Positions 14,800 to 22,280 of a stretch of 28,356 nucleotides of DNA are shown one piece after another. Position numbers and translations under genes: made by a program. This DNA is from a virus: IMG/VR virus record IMGVR_UViG_3300010392_000349, positions 1 through 28,356 of that record. One strand, 5' to 3'. Each line of letters begins with the position of its first letter. The stretch's first letter is position 1. The notes beneath the pieces were generated by a model that saw only the letters and a list, made by a program, of their open reading frames with translations, ran no database searches and was not told the origin of the DNA.

Positions 14800-15514
14800 A
14801 GTTTTACTGCTTTCCCTCTTCCTCACTGCTTGCGGTGGTGGGGGTTCTGGCGGAGGTTCTAGTAACAGTGTAACAAGGTTTATAGAAGAGCCTGTTATTA
14901 TAGAGCCTGAAGAAACGCATTGTATTTCACAAGATAGGAACTGTTCTAATGCAGACGTAGACCTGAATGCCCCGGTAAGGTGGGCTGCTGATAACGGTAT
15001 AAGTATTGTCCATATTCGTTGGGCAGGGTGTTCTGATGAAAAAACATCTAAGTATGCCTTTGAAAGAGGCGTAACAATTATCTGCATTGCTACAAACGAA
15101 TTTAGAGAAATAACAGCTAATTCAAAATACACGATTACAGTAAGCAGTTCACATAGATTTGCCGACTATGGCCCTGGTATTGACTATACTTTAGGGAAGA
15201 AAGGAACCATCCATTCAGGTATCTGGGCGACTGCTTTAGTATCTGTTGGTGAGCCTGTAGGTAATTATACCTTTGAGGGTTATAGCAAGATGTCACTCCC
15301 CTCTAAACCAGTGATGATTGTGGATAATGGTTTCGACCACAGGCCACTATACGTTCTACATAAAAATCCTATGCTTGCTGGTGAGATCACTGGTGATTAT
15401 GGGGTGAAGGCATTAAACGAGCTTTCAAGGTGGGTGGATGTGGATGTAATTGGTTATGTACCATTTAACACCATGCCGAAAGAACCGCGAATAGATAACT
15501 GGAAGATTATTTAA
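14786..15514 (+). CDS. Lipoprotein with a degenerate subtilisin-like domain
   Basis: I chose the ATG at 14786 because it gives a compact lipoprotein signal peptide, MFVLKVLLLSLFLTAC, with lipobox LTAC and lipidated Cys16; it overlaps the fibre gene by 14 bases. A Gly/Ser linker (CGGGGSGGGSS) follows. The mature domain resembles part of a subtilase: APVRWAADNGISIVHIRW, YAFERGVTIICIATNE (oxyanion Asn retained), YTITVSSSHRFADYGPGIDY and KGTIHSGIWATALVSVG. The Asp and His segments of the triad are missing and the GTS serine is replaced by Ile, so it should not be a protease. A superinfection-exclusion or host-surface role is possible but unproved. Confidence 0.7.
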   Translation: MFVLKVLLLSLFLTACGGGGSGGGSSNSVTRFIEEPVIIEPEETHCISQDRNCSNADVDLNAPVRWAADNGISIVHIRWAGCSDEKTSKYAFERGVTIICIATNEFREITANSKYTITVSSSHRFADYGPGIDYTLGKKGTIHSGIWATALVSVGEPVGNYTFEGYSKMSLPSKPVMIVDNGFDHRPLYVLHKNPMLAGEITGDYGVKALNELSRWVDVDVIGYVPFNTMPKEPRIDNWKII

Positions 15515-17115
15515 TGGCTATCGTCCCTAACAATGACCTAGCTTCCATTGGGATAATCACCGATCAACTCCCTATGCAACTCCCTCCTGCTGGATGGAGT
15601 AACGGTAGTAATGTAAGGTTTCTCGACAACAAGGTTATTAAGTTTACAGGTCAAGCAGAGTTCTTTGATACTGGTTCTAATTGGGATGGAGGAACTGGTG
15701 AGCAGGTTTATTACGCTATTCCCTACAATGATGGAACTGATGCTTATTGGGTTTATTGTGGGCTTAAGGATGTTCGAGTTACCAATGGTGTAGCCTCAAA
15801 GGAAATAACAAACGCTGCTGATTTTAGTGCAACAGCAAATAAAAACTGGACAGGTGGAATTTTAAGCACCTTTCTTATATTGAATAACGGAGTTGATGAA
15901 CCTCAGAGTTGGACGGGGGATTATGCAACTCCTGCTCTTTTGCTTGACCTTGCTAACTGGACTACTGGTGATAAATGCGGGGCTATGCGTGTTTATAAAA
16001 ACTATCTAGTAGCTTTGGATGTTACCAAGTCTGGAACTAGATATAAGACACTTGTTAAGTGGTCTGACTCTGCTGCTCTAGGTGCTTTACCTGGAAGCTG
16101 GGATGAGACTGACGCTACGGTAGACGCTGGTGAAACCGACTTATCAGAGAAGCAGAAAGATGTAAATATAGGTGCTTTAATTGATTGTCTCCCTCTAAGG
16201 GATACGAACATTATCTACTCTGACTCTCAGACTTGGGCAATGGATTTTATTGGCGGTACGTTTGTTTTTAACTTTCGTCAAATATTCAAAAACAACGGTA
16301 TCTTAACTAGAAGGTGTGTTCAGGAGTTTGAAGGCAAGCATTTTGTTGTGGGTAGTGGTGATGTCTACGTCCATGATGGAGCTACATTAAAATCAGTCAT
16401 AGACTCTAGGAATAAGAAGTTCCTCTTCTCTGATATGGATGGTACTAACTACGAAACAACTTATGTGTTTGCTAATTACGAGCAAACAGAAATGTGGATC
16501 TGCTATCCGCAAGTTGGTTCTGCAACTCCTCTCCCTACGGTAGCTCTTGTATGGAACTGGAGGAATGACGCATGGGGCAGGAGGGATTTAATAAACACTC
16601 CTACTCATGGAACACCTCATATCTCAAGTGGTGTTGTTGATACCTCAGTCGCAGATGACACATGGCAGACAGGAACAAGAGGTGCTTTGACATGGGATGC
16701 CGCTACGAGCATTTGGGATATTCTAGGTTTTAGCCCTCAAGAACAAAGTCCTTTAATATGCGCTGATAAACTCTATAAAGGTGATTCTACTAATGCTTTT
16801 GATGGCACTCCTTTTGAAGCAACTATTGAAAGAACAGACATCCCTCTAGGTGAGCAAGATCAGATAATGAGGATTAAGGCTTTCTATCCGAAGATGTCTG
16901 GAAGTGCCTCGGTTAATATTCACGTAGGCTCTCAGATGGCTCCCGGTGGGACTGTTGACTGGGGAACTCCTATAACTTTCACCCCCGGTACTGATATTAA
17001 GATAGACGTAAGAAAGACAGGAACACATGCTGCTGTTAAGGTTGAGTCATCTGGAGACCAGGATTGGTCTTTGGTTGGTTATGAAATAGAAGTTGAACCA
17101 GTGGCAAAGAGATGA
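15514..17115 (+). CDS. Tail nozzle / tail tubular-type structural protein
   Basis: 533 aa, beta-rich, starting at an ATG that overlaps the previous stop (TAATG). The opening PNNDLASIGIITDQLPMQLP, then PAGWSNGSNVRFLDNK, is typical of the large phage tail protein that follows the adaptor in SU10- and P22-like podoviruses. In those phages it forms the nozzle below the adaptor. The middle has blade-like beta repeats (FVVGSGDVYVHDG; VALVWNWRNDAWGRRD), as in a propeller. The C-terminal ~90 residues form a separate beta domain. Confidence 0.75.
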   Translation: MAIVPNNDLASIGIITDQLPMQLPPAGWSNGSNVRFLDNKVIKFTGQAEFFDTGSNWDGGTGEQVYYAIPYNDGTDAYWVYCGLKDVRVTNGVASKEITNAADFSATANKNWTGGILSTFLILNNGVDEPQSWTGDYATPALLLDLANWTTGDKCGAMRVYKNYLVALDVTKSGTRYKTLVKWSDSAALGALPGSWDETDATVDAGETDLSEKQKDVNIGALIDCLPLRDTNIIYSDSQTWAMDFIGGTFVFNFRQIFKNNGILTRRCVQEFEGKHFVVGSGDVYVHDGATLKSVIDSRNKKFLFSDMDGTNYETTYVFANYEQTEMWICYPQVGSATPLPTVALVWNWRNDAWGRRDLINTPTHGTPHISSGVVDTSVADDTWQTGTRGALTWDAATSIWDILGFSPQEQSPLICADKLYKGDSTNAFDGTPFEATIERTDIPLGEQDQIMRIKAFYPKMSGSASVNIHVGSQMAPGGTVDWGTPITFTPGTDIKIDVRKTGTHAAVKVESSGDQDWSLVGYEIEVEPVAKR

Positions 17116-18362
17116 GCTTCAAACCAGACTCTTCTGAAGAGAACTCTCTTGAATGGGCGTTAAGACAGTTCTGGCGTATTTCAGATGCAGACTCACTTCA
17201 TACGGCTGGTAATTCACCAACCCTACCGGCAACAGGATCTAGTTGGAATGCTCATGGCAATACAGCCACAGGGGCAGCAGGATCTGCTGATAGCAATACC
17301 GGGACTCTTATTATTGATGAAGGAGCTTTCCTGGTTGGCAAGTCTGGAGCGGCAGTAGGGACTACCCCTGACATAGACCAGGCTGGAACCTATATGGCTT
17401 TCATCCCGGCAAAGGGAGCGTTCAGGATGGGCGCTGTAACGGATGGGAAGTGGGCTGATGCGAATATAGGATCTGGCTCTATAGCAATGGGCTTGAACTC
17501 TGTCGCCACACAAACAGGCAATGTTGCTTTAGGTGAAACTGCAACAGCAACAGGAATTGGTGCTATTGCATTCGGAGGCAGTACATCTTCTGGCGCTTCT
17601 CAAGCAGTTGCATTTCAGTCTATTGCACTAGGTGCTAATACCGAGGCCGGAACAAGTTCTTTTGTTGGTGTTGGGGCTATAGCAATCGGTATTGGGTGTA
17701 AAGCCTATGCTACTTATGGAACGACAATAGGATATCTAGGGGTTAACTCTGCTCCTGATGGTCTTGTTCTTGGGAAAAATAATGTAGCCGGGGCGTTTAC
17801 GGGAGCGACAGCAATCGGCCTTGACGTATCAGCCAGTGCTGCTGGTGCGATTTCTATAGGTTCTGGTGCTGGCCCAGGATCAAGACTGGATAACCCAACT
17901 GCCGGCTCCATGTATCTTGGCGCAAAGAGCGCTGATCCAACTCTTGTATTGAGGGGCGGCAAATGCGGCGTAGGTAATGAACCGAATCCATTGTCAACTC
18001 TTGATGTTAATGGATCTGTTGGGTATCAGTACAGAACATGGGTTCAGTCTGTTGATGGGTCAACATTAACAATATTAACAAGTGAGCATGAGCTTGTATT
18101 TATAATTTATCCAGATGGTGGCGATGTAACTGTTAATCTTCCTGCTATGGCAACCCTGGACAGGCGTATGTATCACATAAAAAATGCTGCAACAGCTTCT
18201 GGATCTGCTGGTCATCAGGTTAACATTACGCCGACTGGCGGCGATCTGATAGATCAGCAAGCAAAAAACACTGCCCCTGCAACCACAGCGCTTGCTGTTG
18301 ATAGATTGGATTCTGTTCAGCTTGTTGCGGATCTTGGTCATACAACATGGTGGGTAATATAA
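17112..18362 (+). CDS. Tail fibre with YadA-like head repeats
   Basis: 416 aa, coupled by ATGA to the nozzle gene. Residues ~110-265 hold about seven to eight repeats of the trimeric-autotransporter head type ([SA]-[IV]-[AST]-[LMFI]-G): SIAMG, NVALG, AIAFG, SIALG, AIAIG, ATAIG and AISIG, spaced about 14-25 residues. Such repeats form a left-handed trimeric beta-roll, used by bacterial adhesins and some phage fibres. The C-terminal ~90 residues (HELVFIIYPDGGDVTVNLPA; GGDLIDQQAKNTAP; VQLVADLGHTTWWVI) resemble fibre tip domains. It probably binds the host receptor. Confidence 0.8.
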   Translation: MSFKPDSSEENSLEWALRQFWRISDADSLHTAGNSPTLPATGSSWNAHGNTATGAAGSADSNTGTLIIDEGAFLVGKSGAAVGTTPDIDQAGTYMAFIPAKGAFRMGAVTDGKWADANIGSGSIAMGLNSVATQTGNVALGETATATGIGAIAFGGSTSSGASQAVAFQSIALGANTEAGTSSFVGVGAIAIGIGCKAYATYGTTIGYLGVNSAPDGLVLGKNNVAGAFTGATAIGLDVSASAAGAISIGSGAGPGSRLDNPTAGSMYLGAKSADPTLVLRGGKCGVGNEPNPLSTLDVNGSVGYQYRTWVQSVDGSTLTILTSEHELVFIIYPDGGDVTVNLPAMATLDRRMYHIKNAATASGSAGHQVNITPTGGDLIDQQAKNTAPATTALAVDRLDSVQLVADLGHTTWWVI

Positions 18363-18836
18363 ATGAGCAACTTTATACTTGATTCAAGGTTAAGGCAGGT
18401 AGAGGACGGCAGTCTATTCTTTAATGTGCTTACTGTTGACCTTGGTCCGACAACTTCAAACTCAGCAAGGATATCCATTGAGGTAGGGGCAAATGACTGT
18501 GAGTTTGTTTTGGACGTAACAGCTCCACTCACTACAAGCATTGCTTTTTGGGAAGGGCATACTTCTGTGGTTGCAGGCACAACTTTTCCTAATTTGAATA
18601 TGCGTAGATCAAGTGCTACAACCAACGCATCTGTTGTCAAGGAAGGGGCGACGGTTGCGGGTGGTACTAAATTAACTGATTTTACTGGAACCGATGGGAA
18701 GTTTCCAAGGGGGACTCCAATCAACGGGGAAGTCGGAATTATCCTTGAAGCAAATACAGATTACAGTTTTCTAGTCGGCCATGTACAAGAGCGTAATGCG
18801 ATCTACTCGATAAGCTGGTTTTTGAGGGAGGTATAA
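18363..18836 (+). CDS. 157-aa conserved-type virion-associated protein
   Basis: Starts directly after the preceding stop. A single beta-rich domain with no signal peptide. Features such as ISIEVGANDCEFVLDVTAP, NMRRSSATTNASVV and SYRD-like C-terminal aromatic strands (IYSISWFLREV) recall small phage proteins found in tail-fibre regions that carry an RRSS/NRRS segment. Its position between fibre genes argues for a virion or fibre-accessory role. No enzyme motif is seen. Confidence 0.6.
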   Translation: MSNFILDSRLRQVEDGSLFFNVLTVDLGPTTSNSARISIEVGANDCEFVLDVTAPLTTSIAFWEGHTSVVAGTTFPNLNMRRSSATTNASVVKEGATVAGGTKLTDFTGTDGKFPRGTPINGEVGIILEANTDYSFLVGHVQERNAIYSISWFLREV

Positions 18837-18837
18837 A

Positions 18838-19779
18838 ATGTCTGTTATAAAATACGATGACTCAGAACAGCTACGCTACTGGCAGAGTGGTGATCCGGTG
18901 GAGAATCCAGGGAGCCATCTGAATGCAACGGCAGTTGACCTTGATAATGGTAGCAAATGGATATGGACCGGCAACACTGGGTCGTGGGTTAAGCAGGTAG
19001 AAAGAGGACGGTTTATCTCTACTGATCCTATGCTGGATATACCTGCTGGGATTAGTGGCTTTGAATCTTCTGTCAATAAGTTTGGTAAGGCACCAGATGT
19101 TGATACTGGTACGGCTACCGATGTATGGGACGGAGCAGATGGTGCAATATCAACTGATGTGTGGGTTCCTCCTACAATAGCCAGAGTTCATGACATTGTT
19201 TCTACGTTGGCAATCGACACTAATTCAGCAGGTATCGGAGCAAGGACTGTAGAAATTCAGGGGCTTGACACTAATTGGGATTTGCAGACTGAAACAGTCA
19301 ACATGAATGGCACGACCAACGTAGCGACTGCCAATTCCTATAGACGTATCTTCAGGATGAAGGTTGTTACGGCAGGGACTCTTGGAATCAATGCCGGGAA
19401 GATTACAGCGACAGCCCAGACAGACGCAACCGTTACAGCAGTTATCCAGGTGGGCAACAATCAAACGTTAATGGCTATCTACACGGTGCCAAACGGAAAG
19501 ACTGCGTACATCACCTCTTACTATGCTTCCTTCGCCGGGGCTACCCCGTCTACCGTATCAGGCAATGTACGGATGCTAATCAAGAATGTAAATGCCAGCA
19601 ATACTGTGTTCCAGTTAAAGCATATTCTCGGGATTGTCGGCGGAGACAGGTTCCAGCATTTCTTCGCCCCTTACTACAAGGTAACAGAGAAGCACGACAT
19701 TAAATTACACATGAATGATTCGAGCGCAAACAATACAGAGCTTTCTGGCGGATTTGACATTATCTTGGTGGATGACTAA
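18838..19779 (+). CDS. 313-aa virion-associated beta protein
   Basis: It begins MSVIKYDDSEQLRYWQSGDP and has a strong GGAGG ribosome site. There are two apparent parts: residues 1-60, with aromatic beta sequence, and residues ~95-313, a jelly-roll-like stretch (PNGKTAYITSYYASFAGATP; RMLIKNVNASNTVFQLKHIL; SGGFDIILVDD). It overlaps the next gene by one base (TAATG). Most likely a tail or capsid accessory protein; no enzyme motif is visible and no name is assigned. Confidence 0.6.
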   Translation: MSVIKYDDSEQLRYWQSGDPVENPGSHLNATAVDLDNGSKWIWTGNTGSWVKQVERGRFISTDPMLDIPAGISGFESSVNKFGKAPDVDTGTATDVWDGADGAISTDVWVPPTIARVHDIVSTLAIDTNSAGIGARTVEIQGLDTNWDLQTETVNMNGTTNVATANSYRRIFRMKVVTAGTLGINAGKITATAQTDATVTAVIQVGNNQTLMAIYTVPNGKTAYITSYYASFAGATPSTVSGNVRMLIKNVNASNTVFQLKHILGIVGGDRFQHFFAPYYKVTEKHDIKLHMNDSSANNTELSGGFDIILVDD

Positions 19780-20093
19780 TGGCTATTGAAAGAGACATAC
19801 CGACAAGAACAGCGATAAGCATTGATTACACTCGCACTGGTAATACGCTTAACCGAAGAGAGCGGCACGGGGTTAAAGATGTTGGTGGTGCTATTATTAT
19901 CACCTTTGAAGAAATCACTGCTTATAAGGGGAAGGATGCGCTTGATTATTTAGCCAACCTCACTGCATCAAGAGATTCAAATCAGGTATTTCTTGATAAC
20001 CTGGTTGTAGCAAACGACAAAACAGAGGCCGAAGTACAGTCAGGTGTCACTTTTCAGACTGACCAGATTGATGAAATAGAGGCTCTGCTGTAA
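19779..20093 (+). CDS. 104-aa hypothetical protein of the tail region
   Basis: Coupled to both neighbours by TAATG. Soluble, mixed alpha/beta, with an acidic C-terminus (FQTDQIDEIEALL). The segment IITFEEITAYKGKDALDYLA is probably helical. No family is recognised. Its conserved-looking place between virion proteins and ejection proteins suggests a structural or chaperone role by context only. Confidence 0.55.
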   Translation: MAIERDIPTRTAISIDYTRTGNTLNRRERHGVKDVGGAIIITFEEITAYKGKDALDYLANLTASRDSNQVFLDNLVVANDKTEAEVQSGVTFQTDQIDEIEALL

Positions 20094-20158
20094 TGGGTAA
20101 TATAGTTAAACTTGATATAGATCAAGAAAAGTTTCATGATAGAAGTATCAATTATTAA
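20093..20158 (+). CDS. 21-aa mini-ORF bridging to the ejection genes
   Basis: ATG overlaps the preceding stop (TAATG) and a 21-codon frame ends at TAA 20156-20158, eleven bases before the next ATG. The peptide reads MGNIVKLDIDQEKFHDRSIN plus Tyr. It could be a coupling peptide; the same bases hold a perfect TTGAT-N4-ATCAA palindrome, so the stretch may be regulatory instead. Confidence 0.3.
   Translation: MGNIVKLDIDQEKFHDRSINY
20112..20125. promoter_or_regulatory. FNR-box-like palindrome TTGAT-ATAG-ATCAA
   Basis: Ten of ten specified bases match the FNR/Anr consensus TTGAT-N4-ATCAA. The arms extend to CTTGAT/ATCAAG (20111-20126). The centre lies about 50 bases before the ATG at 20170. A TATCAA at 20146-20151 could be a weak -10. 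Function is only a candidate. Confidence 0.35.
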
Positions 20159-20169
20159 TTGAGGTAACT

Positions 20170-21234
20170 ATGAACGCATTATCACTATTTAAAAATATAC
20201 TAATGCCGCATTTGTGGTTGACCTCCAATGTTATCGGAATTGGTGCTGCGACACTTGGGGCGGCAGGAATTGGGGCTGCTTCTAGTCTGCTTGGCGGGTC
20301 GGATTCAGCTAGTTCTGAATCAGGATTAAGCGCCCTTCCTAAGTGGCTAAGGAAAGGCGTAATCAGAGAAACAGCCGCGCCAAGAATTGAGGACTTATAC
20401 AACCAAGGCCCACAGAGCTTCTTTCCAGGCCAGACCTTTGCTGACCTAGACCCAAATCAACTAGCAGGATTACAACAGCAACTTCAGTTCTCTGGTGGCC
20501 TTCTCCCTCAGCAGTTGAATCAGGTTAACCAATCCTTTGGAAGCGCCCTGAATGCCGGTAATCTCTATAATGACCCCTCTGTCCAAGCTGGGTTAGGGAC
20601 GATTGAGAACAGGGCTAATAGGAACTTCCAAGAAAATATCCTTCCTAACCTCCGACAGCAGGCTACTGGGACTGGGAATCAGTTCTCCAGTAAAGCAGAG
20701 CAGTCTGAAAGACTGGCTGGTAGAGATCTTCAACAGGCCATATCTGATTCACAGGGTAGTTTCCTTGCTAACCAACTTGGTAGTGCAAGAGCCTTACAGG
20801 GTGGCGCTATTGGTCAAAGTCCTAATATTACTCAGCTAGGGTTACTTCCTGGTTCTAATCAATTTGATGTAGGTTCTGTCTTCCAGAATCAAGCCCAGCA
20901 AGGCATTAACGATCAGTTCAATGCTTTCAACTTTAACCAACAAGCGCCTTCTAACCAGCTAAATCAGTATCTTGCACAGATACAAGGACTAGCAGGGGCA
21001 GGTGGCGGGGCTTCTCAACAGACTACTCCCGGTGGTGGGACAGACCTCCTGTCAGGTATTCTAGGTGGCGGCCTATTGGGTAATCAGTTGTATCAATCTA
21101 TCTCTCCTTCCTTTGGGAATACTGGTGGTAATACGGGTTTCCAAGCATTTAGTGGAGCTAATGGTGCTGATGCTCTAGGTATTAACTCAGGGCAATTCTC
21201 AAACTTTGGAGGTAATTTCGGAGGTTTTGGATAA
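20170..21234 (+). CDS. Ejection / internal virion protein, Gly-Gln-Asn-rich
   Basis: 354 aa. The N-terminus has a hydrophobic Gly/Ala segment (NVIGIGAATLGAAGIGAASS, then LLGG), typical of proteins that cross or enter membranes during DNA delivery. The centre is Gln/Asn-rich and helical (QLAGLQQQLQFSGGLLPQQL; FSSKAEQSERLAGRDLQQAI) and the C-terminus Gly/Asn/Phe-rich. Composition and position before two further such genes fit the trio of ejection proteins of P22-like podoviruses (gp7, gp20, gp16), although no sequence identity is claimed. GAGG precedes the ATG. Confidence 0.65.
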   Translation: MNALSLFKNILMPHLWLTSNVIGIGAATLGAAGIGAASSLLGGSDSASSESGLSALPKWLRKGVIRETAAPRIEDLYNQGPQSFFPGQTFADLDPNQLAGLQQQLQFSGGLLPQQLNQVNQSFGSALNAGNLYNDPSVQAGLGTIENRANRNFQENILPNLRQQATGTGNQFSSKAEQSERLAGRDLQQAISDSQGSFLANQLGSARALQGGAIGQSPNITQLGLLPGSNQFDVGSVFQNQAQQGINDQFNAFNFNQQAPSNQLNQYLAQIQGLAGAGGGASQQTTPGGGTDLLSGILGGGLLGNQLYQSISPSFGNTGGNTGFQAFSGANGADALGINSGQFSNFGGNFGGFG

Positions 21235-22280
21235 TGCCATTACTAGACTTCTTTTCTAATCCTAACGTAGCTGTTGCTGCTGGTCTTCTTAGCCCTACTA
21301 GGGATAAGAACTTCGGGCAGGGGCTTCTTCAGGGTATTACCGCTGGACAGGGTTCTCGTCAGAATAACACTCAGGATCAGTTAGCTCAGTTGAGAGCGCA
21401 GATAGCTAACCAAGGTATAGATGATGCTGCCGCATTCAGGGGAGGACTTCAGAACGCTCCTGCTGGCACGTTCCCTCCAGGCTTTAACCCACAGAATGTT
21501 GACCAAGTTAGAGCAATGGCTGGTTTTACGGGGCAAAAGAGAAGCCCTTTTTTAACAATGACGCCAGGATCAGAGGGTGCGCTTGTCTTTGATTCACGAT
21601 CAGGACAAATGGCATTCAACCCGTATCCCGCTGGATTTGGTGGTCCTGTAGCACAAGATCCAAGTCATCAGCGTAATCTAAAACAACAGGCGCAACTGGG
21701 GTTAGGTGCTGGAGAGATTGCAACTGATCCTGCAACAGCAGCAGAAACTATTATTGCAGAGAATGAAGCTAATAAGGCAGTAGCAAGACCTCAGAGAGAA
21801 TCTGAAGTAGCTTCAATTGGTGCAAAGACAGAGATGCTTGATAAATCAATTGACCAAGCTATCGACCAATCTGGTGTATTCACAGCAGGATTCCTTGGGT
21901 CAGCAAGTAGCTGGATTCCCGGTACTCCTGCTTTTGACTTGTCAAACACTCTTGGCTCAATAAGGGCGAACATTGGCTTTGATAAGCTAAGAGAGTTGAA
22001 AGACGCTGGCGGTACGCTTGGCCAAGTCTCTGAAAAAGAGAATGTCTTATTGCAACAGGTTTGGGGTTCTATTGAGCAGGCTCAGTCTGATACGCAGCTT
22101 AAAGAAAATCTAGAGAATGTTAGAAGGCAGGTAAAGGAAAGCTGGGGAAGAGTGAATAAGGCTTACAAGGCAGAGTATGGAACTGCCTATAAGGGTTCTG
22201 CTAACCCCCCTCCGCCTGAAGAAGTCCCTCAAGAGGTATGGGATGTGATGACACCAGATGAGCGTGCCTTATGGCAATGA
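21234..22280 (+). CDS. Second ejection / internal virion protein
   Basis: 348 aa, starting on the last base of the previous stop (TAATG). The N-terminus (FFSNPNVAVAAGLLSPTRDK; FGQGLLQGITAGQG) is Gly/Ala-rich. The rest is Gln/Ala-rich helix (ATAAETIIAENEANKAVARP), with a long helical tail (EKENVLLQQVWGSIEQAQSD) and a C-terminal PPPEEVPQEVWDVMTPDERA. The latter resembles C-terminal segments of phage ejection proteins. Expected to be packed with DNA and released into the host envelope; inferred from order and composition. Confidence 0.6.
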   Translation: MPLLDFFSNPNVAVAAGLLSPTRDKNFGQGLLQGITAGQGSRQNNTQDQLAQLRAQIANQGIDDAAAFRGGLQNAPAGTFPPGFNPQNVDQVRAMAGFTGQKRSPFLTMTPGSEGALVFDSRSGQMAFNPYPAGFGGPVAQDPSHQRNLKQQAQLGLGAGEIATDPATAAETIIAENEANKAVARPQRESEVASIGAKTEMLDKSIDQAIDQSGVFTAGFLGSASSWIPGTPAFDLSNTLGSIRANIGFDKLRELKDAGGTLGQVSEKENVLLQQVWGSIEQAQSDTQLKENLENVRRQVKESWGRVNKAYKAEYGTAYKGSANPPPPEEVPQEVWDVMTPDERALWQ

